Positions 1 through 13,199 are shown, numbered from the stretch's first letter. The stretch: 64,000 nucleotides of DNA from Liolophura sinensis (GCF_032854445.1 NC_088302.1:49012046-49076045), one strand, 5' to 3'. A program made the numbers and translations. The notes: generated from the sequence alone by a model not told the origin.

Positions 1-493
1 ATGACAACGAAATTTGCTAACAGTCATCATCAAAAGCCATTGAGGGTTTTTGTAAATTGCAAACTATATCGTCAGTTTTTGTAATAAAGTGCTCATTTAG
101 GTATGCACCGTATTACTACAGTACTCTTCCACAACATACTACATATGACAACGGTTATTGCTCAACACAACTATCCAATTTCTTTTTTTGGCAAATTGTA
201 TTATTATTTCAAATTTCATGGCAAATGTCAACACTTCCGAAAACAACGAGGTCTGTAGTTATTATGACATTTTATTACAAACCCTTGGTCTATATCATTC
301 TGATTTATACCAATAAGAGACGTACCCTGTTCACATTTGAATAATGACGATGTTATGGATGCCACATGGTGGAGCACTTGCTTACATTAAATGTGAGTGT
401 CTAAAGTATACCAATTTACTTTTATGGCTTTAATACGTTACAGCAGTTATCCTTTTGGTACAGACATAAACGTAACTGAAATACATGACTTTA
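1..493. other. Presumed intron of the glycosidase gene
   Basis: AT-rich DNA upstream of the first visible glycosidase exon. No open stretch here has splice sites and reads into that exon, so I treat it as intron sequence whose 5' exon lies outside the window. The 95-codon frame at 57-344 has no recognisable protein content. Confidence 0.5.
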
Positions 494-1145
494 GTGTGAT
501 GAACCCTGCATGAAAGAAAAAACTAGGTGTCCTATTTCAGGGATGCATTTGTCACAAATTGCATCGTCATTTCTCATTCCGCTCATATGGTTAAAAATGT
601 ATAGTTCAATCCGGAAAGTTAATCTAGATATAGAAGGGCTGCCACCAACCTGCGCGTGGTCGTGGGTTTCCCCGGGTTTGCCCGCTTTCCTCCCGCCATA
701 ATGTTGGCCGACGTGGTATAAGTGAAATATTCTTGAACACGATGTAAAACACAAATCAAATATTTCAAATAAATAAATATTGTATATATACTAAAACACT
801 GCAGACCAATCAAATAAATGAACAAATGCTTTTTGGTCTGATATTCCTTCAAAATAGTTCTAATCGTTTATGTTTATACAAATCTATATCTGCATGATAT
901 GATGATGAACCCTATATGACAGAAAGGACTAGGGGCCTTAATTCAAAGATACATTTGCTACAAATTGCTTCGTCATTACAAATTGCAAGTATATAGGTAA
1001 ATCTGTGCGTCTGAACCCATCAAATTAATTCCGATTTGTTAAAACACAGTACTGAAAACCAGTCGAATATATGAACAAGTGGAAAACAAATGATTTTTGG
1101 TCTGATATTCCCTCAAAATATTGGAAATCGTTTATACACATGTGT
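494..1145. repeat. Diverged local tandem duplication, one copy split by a SINE
   Basis: The stretch 494-635 plus about 790-880 resembles 900-1145. Shared landmarks in order are GATGAACCCT, ACAAATTGC, CGTCATT, then TTTTTGGTCTGATATTCC and AATCGTTTAT. The first copy is interrupted by the SINE at 636-785 and the second is not. Identity is visibly imperfect, so the duplication is old. Confidence 0.6.
636..785 (+). repeat. tRNA-derived SINE family 1, 5'-truncated
   Basis: Matches the body and tail of the full-length copy at 23717-23976 but in the opposite orientation on the plus strand: the GTGGTCGTGGGTTTCCCC block, then CCATAATGTTGGCC, then AAGTGAAATATTCTTG, ending in AAATAAATAAA. The tRNA-like head is missing. 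It lies in the glycosidase intron. Confidence 0.8.
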
Positions 1146-1201
1146 ATTATACTATTTATACTTGTATACCATCTTAAATAGATTTCATCGCCTACTTTCA
1201 G

Positions 1202-4200
1202 GTTTACGTGGAGTACTCTAACGAAGTTTGGAATGGCATCTTCCGCCAGGCTAAGTATTCCCAGGAACAAGGCGTCAAGCTTCATCTCGACACTGAAAAG
1301 TGGAAGGCGGGTTACAAGTTCTACAACAAACGTGCCGGTGAAGTGGCGGATATCTGGAGCAGCGTACGTACAAAAAGTAGCTATGGTGGTTTTACAACAC
1401 TTGGTGCGAAAATTGCTCTTTGGAAACAGTCACTGGTACCGCTTTAAAATGGCATTGAATCTACACGACAATGGCGATTTTCAACCACAGTGATTGTTGG
1501 AAGTGTCAGGAAGTGTCATGGATGCTCAACATAAAACAAGAAGAACTGTCAGACTGTATTTGTTTCCATATTTGTTGTACACGTGTGATTATTCTTAAAC
1601 TGTTCAATAATCCATGCATCTCACCTCATTGTTTTAGGTATACGGAGATAGTGAGAAACTGGTCACTATATGGGCATGGCAGACGGGATACTTCGATTAC
1701 AGCAGACAAGTCATGAACCACCTTGGGGAGAATACCAAGAAGTTTAGGGCCGTGGCAGTGACCGGATACATGAGCTGTGGAAAAATCGCTGACAAAGATG
1801 TGAGATTGAAGATTGTTAAGACTCTGTTAAAACGTATAAATGTAGTGAAAATTATCGACCACAGGAGAAAACATCCACCTCTTCAATGGTAAGGTTTCTT
1901 CTGTTTCATAAAATTTATTTTTGCTAAACAGCAGTAAGCGCCCAAATGCGGTGTACATGTAAGTACTTATGACGCTTCTAAATAACTGGCCCTTTTCACT
2001 TTTTCTTTCTCAATGTTCAAAGCTACATTAAAATTATTGCATTTTCATTTCGTTTAACTTAAACAGTATTCCAATTATGAAAATGTTTATTTGAGCGATT
2101 TATGTCTTGAAACGATTTAAATTTTATTTTCCCCAGCCTAATTTCGTTGACATGTCCATGGCTGAGATTCTACAGCATTGTCAGAGCGACATCAATAACA
2201 ATTACCCGAAGACGTGGGGGAAATTCCTCAACATGTCCAGTGTAGGTGGAATACTTAGCGTTGACTTAACACTTTAGAAAATGTTAGTTCCAAGATATTA
2301 GTGCATATTTGTAACGTGTAACGGAAGGTAATAGTAAATATAGTTGCAAATCACCTTTTATTTAATTATTTATTTGATTGGTGTTTATCGCCGCACTCCA
2401 GAATATTTCACTTATACGACGGCGGCGAGCATTATGGTGGGAGAAAATCGCGCTGAGCCCGGGGGAAACCCACGACTATCCGCAGGGTGCTGACAGACCT
2501 TCCCGCGTACGGCCGGAGAGGAAGCCAGCGTAAGCTGGACTTACACTCACGGCGCCAGCGCACTAACCAACTGAACCTCGGAGGCTCCAAATGACCTTTT
2601 AAGGCACGTCGCTGGTACCGCGCAGTGAATTAAAACAACATTTGTATTCTTAATACTGAATCTGAGTATCCCTAGTGACATACATTAACGACGTAACTAA
2701 ATTTGTTAAGTATACCTTCCTTGCTGAAGGTATAGACTGTGGCCGTTTTGGATTTTAGGAAATAGGGCCTAAGGTTTGATCCACTGATACAAAGCTGCTA
2801 CGTGAATTCCCGACTTATGAACGTCTTAGGACACGAATTATTTATTCAGCGGAAATGCACTACATAATAATCCTCTGTTTTAAAGATAATGCATCCTTTT
2901 GCATATGTGACGTTATGCTTGACTTTCAAGGATCATGGTTTAAAGTTACTGACATACGAAGCTGGACCGTCCGTCTCTGAAGGGGGAGCAATTGTAAACG
3001 GAGCTAACAAGGAGGAGGTGACCAATAAGGCGATCGCTTTTAACAAAGACAGTCACATCGAAACGGCTGTTTACGAGCTCCTAAACAAATGGAATGACGT
3101 CATCGCCAAAGCACCAGGCAACAGTTTTCCAGGAGGGCTGTTCAACTATTTCGCCAGCACTGGAGCGCCTAGCAAATATGGTAGTTGGGGAATGCTGCAG
3201 TACACTGGACAAGACCCATCCACTGTCCCAAAATATAGGGGAGTCCAGCGTTACATAACTGACCATTTCCCAAACAATCCACTCGGGCCTCGTTGTAGCT
3301 TCGTCAAAGATGGCGCCCTGTGGTTCGGTTGCTTCCAACAAGGGAATAAGTTTCAGTGCGGCCAGTCGGACACGTCGGGCAGAAGCTGGGCGGTAAGTTT
3401 GACAGCTAATTGGGGTTTACCAACAGAACTTTTCATCGAATCTAGGTGTCAAAACAGACATTCGTATACCACACCTCAACCAAAATAAACGTTCCATTTC
3501 AATAAACGCAAGGCCAATTTCCAAAACAACGCTCAACCCAAAGCATCAAAGAGAATATATAAAGTGTGACATTAAGACGGATTCATACAAAGAGAAGCAG
3601 TCAGTTTGCATTGATGTTTGAGAAACACAAAGGAATGAACCTTGTTAGTTGTCGATAATTAGAATGTATATTTCAGTTGCATTTTAATTGTATCTGTTCA
3701 TATGACTATACACTTAGGCACAACATTTGTCGACATGGACGTACACCTATATGCTATTTCTGATTCACTGCGTTCAACACAGATTTGCCTATACATCGGC
3801 CTACTGCACTGAAGTTATGGGCGTTTTTGGAGGACCAATTCGTTAGATGGTTACTCAGTGACAGGATACGGAAATATGTGGTGTCAGTAACCCGCATATT
3901 GGCCTGGGCGTCATGACGGTTGCTGATATATATAATGTTGATATCCTATCACTAGGTTACCATGTAACTAATAGAATAAACTGAGAAGATGTACGAGTTC
4001 ACTTATTCGTAAATATTGGAGTACACCAATATGTGTACGAGCAAACTAAAATGTACATGTTTATTTATGAAGTGATACATGTAGGGTATACCAACACGTA
4101 TACTGCACTTATGTAGATACAGTTTGTAGCGGGTTACTCGTAAACGTTGGAAACCAGGAGTAATTAAATACCGCTGTAGAGCAGCCGTCTCTAAATAAAT

Positions 4201-6440
4201 CCTAACGATTCTCTGTAGACGAGTAGGCTACTAGAAACCATATGTCAGAGAAACGAAAATGAGTATCTGAATCCGGTAGTGATCTTGACGATTTGTATAA
4301 TCCGAGCTGTATGATTACACTCAACGATTGCTCAAGATCATCGGGAAGGTGGAGTTGTTTGTTGTAAAACACAACACCAACTTTCAACATATATACATTA
4401 CTATAGATCCTGGATCCTTGTTTAGGTCATAAATTAAGTCTTATCCACAAATTTCCCGATGTTCAAAGTTTATTTTAAGGCGGCAGATGGTTGATGATGT
4501 TTCAAATTTTCCTGCCAAAATGTGCATTTAAGAGGCTCGAATTTTATGACAGTTGTCAGTTTCGTCAGATCGTGAGGGTGACAAAAGGAAAATATTAGCT
4601 CAGTCCCTCTGAAAAACTGTGCCAAGGTGCAAATACTTTACACTAAAGATACAGTTAAATGTGTGAATTCAATAAATCAGTGCTTAAAATACAATGTCAG
4701 TTTGCTCTTATTGATGCTAGTGTGAAAATCCCGACGCAAACGTAGTTAGTTTACATCCGCTGACGGTTCAAATGTCATGAAATGTGTGTTTATCGGTCAG
4801 AATGTAATTTATTTGATCATGTTAATTGATCCTAATGATTAACCGGTGGGTAAGCTAAAACCACCCATTTTAACTTCTTCAACAACTTCTGTAACAACAA
4901 TACTTCCTAAAACTAACGAAATTAGAAATATTCATCACATCTCATAAAGTACAACCACAACAACCTAACATAGGTTTAATGATAATGAATGACATTAAAT
5001 ATGAAACAAATTCCGATTATCTGGGAGGTAATAACCAGCAAACTTCACAATACAATGGCATAGAATAATTCAACAATCACCTAAAATAATCTTTTTAACT
5101 TATAGGAAGTTGTAGAGTCCAAAATAGCTGACTGTCTTCATGACAATCATATGTCAATGGAAGACAATTTCTATAATGTTAAGATACCGTAGATTCACTA
5201 ACGAGGGTGCTCGCCAATGCTGATAGAGATACCAATAGTCTTTACTGTATTCCCAGTGATACATATATTTACACCATCCTTTTGTCTTGAAAACCACAGT
5301 TTAATACGAATCAGTATCTTTTGTAGCACTATCCAAATCAGAATGCGTGTCAAACTGTTTGAAATCAAGAAACAAGATAAGTTTTAGAATCTAACAAGAA
5401 CGCTGCTTTACATTTCAGCACCCGGTTTCCTACCACCATAATGCTGGCCGCCGTCGTATATATTCTTGAGCATGGCGTAAAACATCAATCAAATAAATAC
5501 AATTCAGCAACTCATATGGAGTTATCTCCCTTCACTTGTACCTCTCGCTTCAGAGTACATTTCCGCATTTAACGTTGACACAAGGAACATTCATTGAAAG
5601 CGGTAAATTTAGCTACAAATATGGTGTAAAGCATTAGTTTGTTACACATGGATATCAGATAAAATATGTTAAATATTTTACCGTTTTGACAGACCTCTGT
5701 TATCCACGAAAATCTTAGAGGCCGACAACATCTCGCTCACAGTTACAGGCGGCAAAGTTTGGCCACCACATATATGATTAAAAACTATGACTTTATGTCA
5801 TTTCGTTACAAAAATTCACATATACACATTTTAATAATTTGTATTAGACGCTCTAAAGTGCACTAAGAACGCTTTTCCCGTTGTGAAGTTTTGTCAAAAA
5901 TATTTAGTCGATATGATTTCAGCCCCAGCACTTAAACGTCTTACATGTGTACGTGTTTAGTACATTGTATATTGTGCATGCACCCTCGTATTTGCGTTCA
6001 ATCTTGTTGATGTTGTTTACTCACAGCATTATCCTGATCTTCATCTAACGGAGCACTCGTTCCTTGTCCTCGACGGTTATGATCCCAAACTTCACCTGGC
6101 GTACATCCGGGCAGTTGACAAAATCGGCGTGAACAGTTACCATACCATCGATACTCGCTCTCACCATGCTTGGAAATCGTGAGTACTTCATTCCTTCCAT
6201 TTTCTTATTTTTGCACGGGACAGTGAGTAATAATGTTCTCAAACAATTGTTTCTTTTTGTTTAATAATGTACATTCGTAAATATGTTTTAATTTTTTTGT
6301 TGTTGTTGTTGTTGATTTTTTTTTTTTTTTGCAGATTGACAGCAAATGACTACCACGCATATCTGGCTTATCGTCACGTGACGCGAAGGCTGCCCAATGG
6401 TGTACATAATGGCCTTGCAGCGCCCTCCTCATGTCATTAA
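1202..6440 (+). CDS. Clan GH-A-like glycoside hydrolase, 3' six exons (5' end outside window)
   Basis: Six exons join in one frame: 1202-1363, 1638-1799, 2137-2241, 2931-3392, 6027-6178 and 6335-6440 (TAA at 6438-6440). All internal junctions have GT and AG ends. The first four introns are phase 0 and the last is phase 2. The visible part encodes 382 residues. Residues 4-11 read EYSNEVWN; an Asn-Glu pair at the end of strand beta-4 is the acid/base signature of clan GH-A (beta/alpha)8 glycosidases (Glu codon 1223-1225). About 145 residues later LLTYEAGPS supplies a Glu (2958-2960) that fits the beta-7 nucleophile. Strands beta-1 to beta-3 and any signal peptide must lie left of the window, and exon 1202 starts at an acceptor, so no start is visible. 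After the barrel, about 230 residues including several Cys match no domain I recognise. Substrate and CAZy family are undetermined. The fold assignment is inferred from motifs only. Confidence 0.8.
2360..2590 (-). repeat. tRNA-derived SINE family 1, near full length
   Basis: On the plus strand it begins with the tail (TTATTTGATTGGTGTTTATC), passes CACTTATACGACGGCGG and the GGGGGAAACCCACGAC block, and ends in CACTAACCAACTGAACCTC, the complement of a decayed A box. It lies antisense within the 2242-2930 intron of the glycosidase gene. No clear target-site duplication was seen. Confidence 0.85.
3393..6026 (+). other. Large glycosidase intron (2.6 kb)
   Basis: It runs from a GTAAGT donor at 3393 to an ACAG acceptor ending at 6026. 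The reading frame stays open past the donor to 3485, which is read-through and not exon. Apart from a truncated SINE near 5421-5501 I see no exon, repeat or RNA gene in it. Confidence 0.65.
5421..5501 (+). repeat. tRNA-derived SINE family 1, 3' fragment
   Basis: Only the tail half is present: CCCGGTTTCCT, CCATAATGCTGGCCGCCGTC and then GGCGTAAAACATCAATCAAA ending in AATAAATA. A short internal deletion removes the usual AAGTGAA segment. Confidence 0.8.
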
Positions 6441-6841
6441 GAGTTTCATGGTTTGTCTTAACTTAAACTGTGTGGTATTTTGTGGATAAAACGGCCCGAT
6501 TTGAAGACTCGGCTGATGATATGTCTTATTTTAAACTCGACTGAAACAGCAGAAATGTTAAGGATGTTGTGACTTCTGTTTTTGTATCTCAAGTAGACAA
6601 ATAAATCCGCTACACTGAAAATTCATTAGTTCAGCTGGCTTGTGTTATAACATCTTTATTGGCGGAGGATGAGAGTGAGCTTCAGATTCAGATCTTTTCA
6701 TCCTCTAGCCCACATATCTGTAGTCATTCAGATTTAGATACATTCACATGTTTTTTCCTTCTTGCAGACCGAACCTAAATTCTATGGACCTACATAGTGT
6801 TGCCTTATTTAAACACCCGGCAGAAAAATTAAGGCACAACC
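6441..6841 (+). other. 3' untranslated region and downstream flank of the glycosidase gene
   Basis: Sequence after the TAA stop. The transcript probably ends shortly after the poly(A) signal at 6600, giving a 3' UTR of roughly 180 bases. Nothing else is recognisable before the minisatellite. Confidence 0.5.
6600..6605 (+). other. Polyadenylation signal AATAAA
   Basis: A canonical AATAAA 160 bases after the glycosidase stop codon, the first suitable hexamer on the coding strand. The cleavage site was not determined. Confidence 0.6.
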
Positions 6842-6861
6842 CAAGCGTACAAAAGACGTGA

Positions 6862-7668
6862 CGCACCACCCAATCACTGCATACGTACACCTGACATGAC
6901 GCACCCCACAATCACAGTAATCGTACACCAGACATGACGCACTACCCAATCATTGCACACGTACACCTGACATGATGCGCCACCCAAACATAGCAAACGT
7001 ACACCTGAGGTGACGCACTACCCAATCACTGCATACGTACACCTGACATGACGCACTACCCAATCACAGCAAACGTACACCTGACATGATGCACCACCCA
7101 AACATAGCAAACGTACACCTGACATGACGCACTACCCAATCACTGCATACGTACACCTGACATGACGCACTACCAATCACAGCAAGCGTACACCTGACAT
7201 GATGCGCCACCCAAACATAGCAAACGTACACCTGACATGACGCACTACCCAATCACTGCATACGTACACCTGACATGACGCACTACCCAATCACTGCAAA
7301 CGTACACCTGACATGATGCACCACCCAAACATAGCAAACGTACACCTGACATGATGCACCCCACAATCACAGTAAACGTACACCAGACGTGATGCACCAC
7401 CCAAACATAGCAAATGTACACCTGACATGATGCGCCACCCAAACATAGCAAACGTACACCTGACGTGACGCACTACCCAATCACTGCATACGTACACCTG
7501 ACATGACGCACTACCCAATCACAGCAAACGTACACCTGACATGATGCACCACCCAAACATAGCAAACGTACACCTGACATGACGCACCACCCAATGATTG
7601 CACACGTACACCAGACTTGATGTACCACCCCAACACAGCAAACGTACACCTGACATGACGCCCCACCA
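6862..7668. repeat. 38-bp minisatellite, about 21 copies
   Basis: Head-to-tail units of about 38 bp share CGTACACCTGACATGACGCA and differ mainly in the following segment: CTACCCAATCACTGCAT (A), CTACCCAATCACAGCAA (B) or CCACCCAAACATAGCAA (C). Much of the array follows an A-B-C order of 114 bp. The minus-strand open frames here rich in CQVYVC-type words are by-products of the repeat, because 38 is not a multiple of three. The units abut with no unique spacers, so this is not a CRISPR. Confidence 0.95.
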
Positions 7669-10600
7669 GACGTAAGTAGGCGGTCCTCACCATAGCTTTA
7701 AAACAAAATGTTGATGAAAATTTTATCCGAAAATATAGCTTTTCTAAGGCACACATTGAAAGCAGCATGTATACGGACATGTTGACGCCTTAGTGCCATT
7801 TATCTATTATTTAACTTGAGAAATGAGATACACGATCCCATGTGTTAGCTTAGATATTTATTATTGCACACTTCACACCAATTCATTTCGGACATCATTC
7901 TTGATGTTATAACGACTGACGAAAGCATTTTTCACCAGGTTTCACCATCATGTTTCACCATTCGAACAGGAATCATGTTAGCAAATGGAGGAAACTCGTT
8001 GTCACGACGTAAAAATCATAGGACTCAAGGAGTGTAAATGTAACTCCACGAACTTTATTGAGACTGTCATAACGCGTTTAGACCATGATCAAGCAATCAA
8101 GCAATGTCTGCATAACGGAATTTGCATATCACCATGGCGAAGTGCACATGAAGAAACCACTACACGTCAATTCCTGCTTTTAATTACACCCTTACTACAT
8201 GTGTGTCTTTTCTCCAAGGGGTCATTTCTGACATGGGAAACCTTTTCAGCCTCAAAACTTGAGTCTCTTTTGTAACGTGGGTGTATTAGAGCCACATGTA
8301 TGTGTATTTACCTCGGTAGTTTGGGAAATAAGCTAGACACTATATCGCTCTTGCCATTTTATCTGGAGGCTACGAGAGGAATACATTAAGTTGGACTTGA
8401 AAAATCTGGCCACTACTTGAGCCGCTGCCGATTAGTACCTCAAGCTTAACTGAACTTAAAACTGATAGTAAATTTCTGCACACTAACAACACTGACAACA
8501 TTTAAATTGTACACGGCTCTATAGCGATATATGTAGGCTATTCGGACAATAACGGGCAGTTGTCTTCGCTTACACCTAGAATATATCGAAAATAGAATGA
8601 TACTTATGGTGAAGCGGACAGAGGGAAAGAATAGCAAATAAATATTGCATTCTAAGATAAATACATGAAATGTGCAGTGTAAGCTAGGGTTTACCAAACC
8701 ATATTGCCAGTGCGGTTGGAAATACCTTGACAAAGATCAAATTCAAGAATGAAAACTCAGAATCTGAAGTCTGCCCAGAGATGCCAGTGTCATAAATCGG
8801 AAGAAATTACAGGTTCAAACTGATACAGTATATGTGCTTCAGTGTAGATTGAATCCATGTCGAAAATGACACCGTTTTAGTAGGATTTCACAGGTTAATT
8901 TGGCCAGCTAGACTTTGGTTGGCCATCTTTGACGTCACCCGCTGAGCTCTACCGTGAGGCCGGCAGAAGATCAGCTAGGGCAGTAAATCTGTTGGGGTGA
9001 AATCATTCTGACGTTACCTAAAATCTCTCCCGCTGATATACTGTTTAAACAGATTATAATCTTCATAATTAGGGCCCTGGACACCACTCCTTTCTCACCC
9101 AATATTTTACCAGACCAGGAAGGTTCGGTTGAATTCAAGATAATCACTGAAATCATTGTTCACATGAATGGAGCCCACCACACAATAATTCATTTTGCTC
9201 CAGAAATCGAACGAATGACAATAACTGGTTGGTAATTTGCCCAAGAAGAGGTTGATTGATTTCGATGCACTCTGTCAATAAGTCAACTTTAAGCAGAGAA
9301 TAGCATAGGATGTCCTACTACTGTCTACCAGACAAGCGGTCGTCAATAATAAGACGTGTAATGAATAAGATAGCAAAGAACTTTTGACTGTTCTTTTGCT
9401 AAGGGGAAACAACCCTTTACAAGGACGTAAACCAAGACGATAATCTGAGTAGCGTCCCATATGATGTGTATATATCTGAATACGGCACACACGTTTTCTA
9501 CCCACATTCAGTATAAGTGTACATATGTACAGCATCCATGCAGTTACGACTTTCACTTGCAACCAGACCACATCCATTAGCCCACCTCCCAGTAGGACTT
9601 ACGTTCCGCTTCACTTCTTACTGTATAACGTCCCTAACTTTCTCCAGAAGTTGACGATTGTTTACCGGAACTCATCGAATAGAATCTATATCTCGAAACA
9701 GCCATCCGTATAGGTTACACGAGCGCACTTAATTTCGTTACTATTTATGTAGTAAATGTTTCAACTTCAACATCAGTAATATCCCCGTAGTACAACGCTA
9801 TATCAGCACTTGTAGCTTGCACTTTTCACTACAACATATGAAAAACATCGTTATGACCACCATTTTTTGAGCTCTAGCATTTTGTTACCTTCGTAATCTC
9901 CGGGGGGGTGGGGGGAGTAACACTGGGAAAAAGTGTTCAGTTCTAATCAAAGCAGGCAAAATTCTGATATGTTTTAACTAGGTGCAAACAGTGCAGAAAT
10001 TTATAGCGCCTCCACAGCCTAAAATGTCGGTGTGCCAGTATTACCCAATCAGTGCTCCTTCACTCTTCAATTCAGAGGCAAATATTGGGCCTAATTGCCA
10101 GAACTGAACACGTGTAACCTATACCAGGTGTCAACAAAAATGGAGAAAGATTTTTTTCTTAATCAGGAAGATACATGTAAAATAGTGTTCTTAGTATGTG
10201 GATCATATATCCTCAATTTGATACCTTAATTATCATACTCCCCTTGTATTAAAATATACCATAACACAGTTACATTAATAATAAGTAATTAATGAATTAA
10301 TAAGTCATTTTATCGATGCCGTTTGATGGATAATGTACCATTTTATCGAGAGTTGACCCAGTCTAATCATGAAGTATCAGGGAGCAATATTTTCCACCAG
10401 CAAATGTATACTGAAAAGAATAAGGTTTACTGATATGATGCATTGAAAGATAAAAACAACGTTTGTATAGGTGATTACGTTTAGCAGAGCTGTGATTCTA
10501 TAGGGTATTGAAGTGAAGGCTTAATGGATGTGAATCCATACAATGACTACCCGGCTATGTTCCAATATGCGATAAACACCCGATTCCTAGCGTTTCAGAC

Positions 10601-13199
10601 AGTTCATTGAAAGCCGGTTATGTTATTCAATAGTCATCATGATGTTCCAGTGTAAAACAATTTATTTCTGGCATGACAATGTTAGGGACAATGTCTGTGA
10701 TAATCTGGCAATCCTGGCCTTCGCCAGACTGAACCTTTATATCTTGTCCAAGACCTTCATTGCTTTCATATAAACGTCTCTGACATAATAACCATTCGTC
10801 AGTAATGTTAGGTCAGAAGTAAAATGTTATTTCGTCTGCCGTCCCAGCGAGCTTGACCTGACGGCGGCAAGCCAATAAGGGTGGACATTTCATTTCATGG
10901 TCCGCTGCGTTTTGTAATGATTGCTTCTTTACAGCGGGACAAGGGACGATTGAAGCGAATTGCAAATTGATCCAAAGCCGGTGTGATATTTCGTCTTCAT
11001 CCACATGCGACCGTGCCGATGACTAAGCAACTAGGAAGCCGGGGTTACCGATCCTTTTGCCATGACTCCAAGCACCAACTTTAAGCCACGCCTTATTCTA
11101 GTTTGCCCGGATTGAATTGGTAGTTTTTCGAAACCGGATTGAAAAGTGTTATTGATGTCATAAAAACGGGTACGGAGTCTGTGATTTCCATTAGAGCACG
11201 CATTCTTCACCACCGTTTGTTGCGCGCAGTGTATTGGAATGGCGGGATAAATCACCAGAGAGCCTTCCGCACGGCATTGCTTTGATAGTTCCATTTCACA
11301 TTTCACTAAATGATTGGCCTCTGCCGAAGCACTAGCGGCAGAAATGGTGTTGGGGATGCGGACGCAGAGCTACCTCGCCTGGTTCAATATTTTCTCTTCT
11401 TGTGCTGAAGGTGGATTAGCAAATCTAATTTGACAAGTGTGTTCCTCAGGAGACCCGCGGGAATCGATTGAACGGCCAAATCCTATTTTCTGGTGCGGCG
11501 TTTTACAGCTCCTCGGGGTGCAGTGGTGTGGACAACATAACCCTAGTCTTCTGTAAAAGAGCATCCCTCATGTTGGCGACTCTATCATCTCGGGACCTCT
11601 GATCTTCTCTTGGAAATAAACTCCTGGGGATACGGCAGAGTCAGTTTCAATAAACCACTGGCATGTCTCATCTAAAAGTTAGCGTTTTGTCCGAATCACT
11701 TCTTCGAGACCCGATACACATGCTGTCGTGACAGAGATACCCTCAAACCACGGAGTTTATCTCCCAGAGGATCCAATCTATCCCCCAAATCATAGTGAAA
11801 TTTTACTTTGTTACTTTATCACTACAGACAGATGTCTCTCATCACATAAGTTCGGTATCCTGTCTAAGATATTTTTTGGCTTTCCGACGGTGCATTTATA
11901 TTTTGCAAGGTGATTTGCAAACGTTATTGTATTCAATTCATGAAAGTGTGCTTTCCCTTTGCTGAAGTGCTAGTTTTCTGTTTAAATGGTTTCGCATGAT
12001 CCTGTTATTTTCCTTCTTGAAGTTATGTCATTCTTTTTGTGAACTCTGGTGTACTTTTCTCGGGATTTACTGTACAGATCTCCAAAGCGCAGCCAATATC
12101 GTAAAACATCTTCAAAGCGCAACAAATTGTTTCTGGTTAAGCTCACAATGAAATATCCCTGTATCGGGTCGGCCTTGAGCACATTCATGCAATAACCTGT
12201 ACGTTTAATTCCGTCTTGTATGTATACATGTAGGTAGAATTCGATCTAAATGCTTTATCAAACAGGCTGTAGGAATTGCTTGGCCCATGTGAAGTCAAAA
12301 AGGGTACTACACAACCAATAAATCGAGTTGAGCCGGCTGCCTGGATCAAGCAGGAAGAAAATACATGTCTAATAAATGCTTCAGAATTGGTCCCAAGAAA
12401 TTGATAACAGTTATTAAGCATGGCGGAAACATTGAATAATAATGATAGAGATAATGATAGGCGAGAGAGGCAGTGGCCTGGGTAAAGACTAGCTTCCAGG
12501 CGAGTATAATCGATCTATCTAAGCTGACCCAATGAGGTTAGGGGATATGCCTACCCCTCTACCTTTCCCCCTTCCCTATTTCTGTCCAACTCGTCGAAGC
12601 AAGATAAGGTAGCTGAAGTACAGCCCAGATTTATTGGTTAGCCCGGTCTTATACGCAGCGCTCTGTGATCATGATTCCACTCCACAGGGAATGGCCGTCC
12701 AAATCTCCGCACTAAATTACTCACACACTGATTTACTCATCACATTTTAGACGCTGCGACCGGACACAGCAAATGGCCCAAAACATAATTCTCATTAAGC
12801 CGAGAAATAGCAGGATGACTGATTCTGTACATGTTGATTTAATCTGATATAAACCATTGTGAAAGGCTTTCGTTTGCCCAGACAAAAAGTGTCATTGACA
12901 ATAAAAAAGGAGCAACTTATTCAATTGAATCTGTTCGACTTCATACAAATGTGCATTTTTCTCGCAGCTATTAATTCCAATTTTCGAATCTCGCTTCCAC
13001 ATCCCTTCAGCTGTCCGTGGTTTTTAACCATATTTATGACAGACAGATTATTTATATATCCTGCATGGATCGAGTTTCTTCTGCCAGACGAAATCCATCA
13101 GTCAAGCTTGATATATGCTCGGCAAATGCTCATAAATAACTGGTACAATTGATGTTACCCATTATTCTGAACATTAGTCATTTTTCCCTGTTTTGCTTT
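7669..13199. other. Intergenic stretch with no recognised feature
   Basis: No gene, SINE or tandem array was recognised. The open frames are short, lack recognisable motifs and show no convincing splice context. There is a G-rich patch at about 9901-9917 (two runs of seven G separated by T, plus a shorter run) and AT-rich DNA around 10255-10320. Confidence 0.5.

Noticed and set aside
3393-3488. Extension of glycosidase exon 4 to the stop at 3486
   Set aside because: A strong GTAAGT donor at 3393 and in-phase exons at 6027 and 6335 explain the gene better; the extension reads as intron.
6862-7668. CRISPR-like repeat array
   Set aside because: Units are contiguous with no unique spacers, and the DNA is eukaryotic.
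7064-7780. Minus-strand open frames rich in CQVYVC-like repeats
   Set aside because: They are translations of the 38-bp minisatellite in shifting frames, with no start or splice context and no known domain.
7985-8275. 96-codon plus-strand frame with several Cys
   Set aside because: No recognisable domain, no flanking splice or poly(A) evidence.
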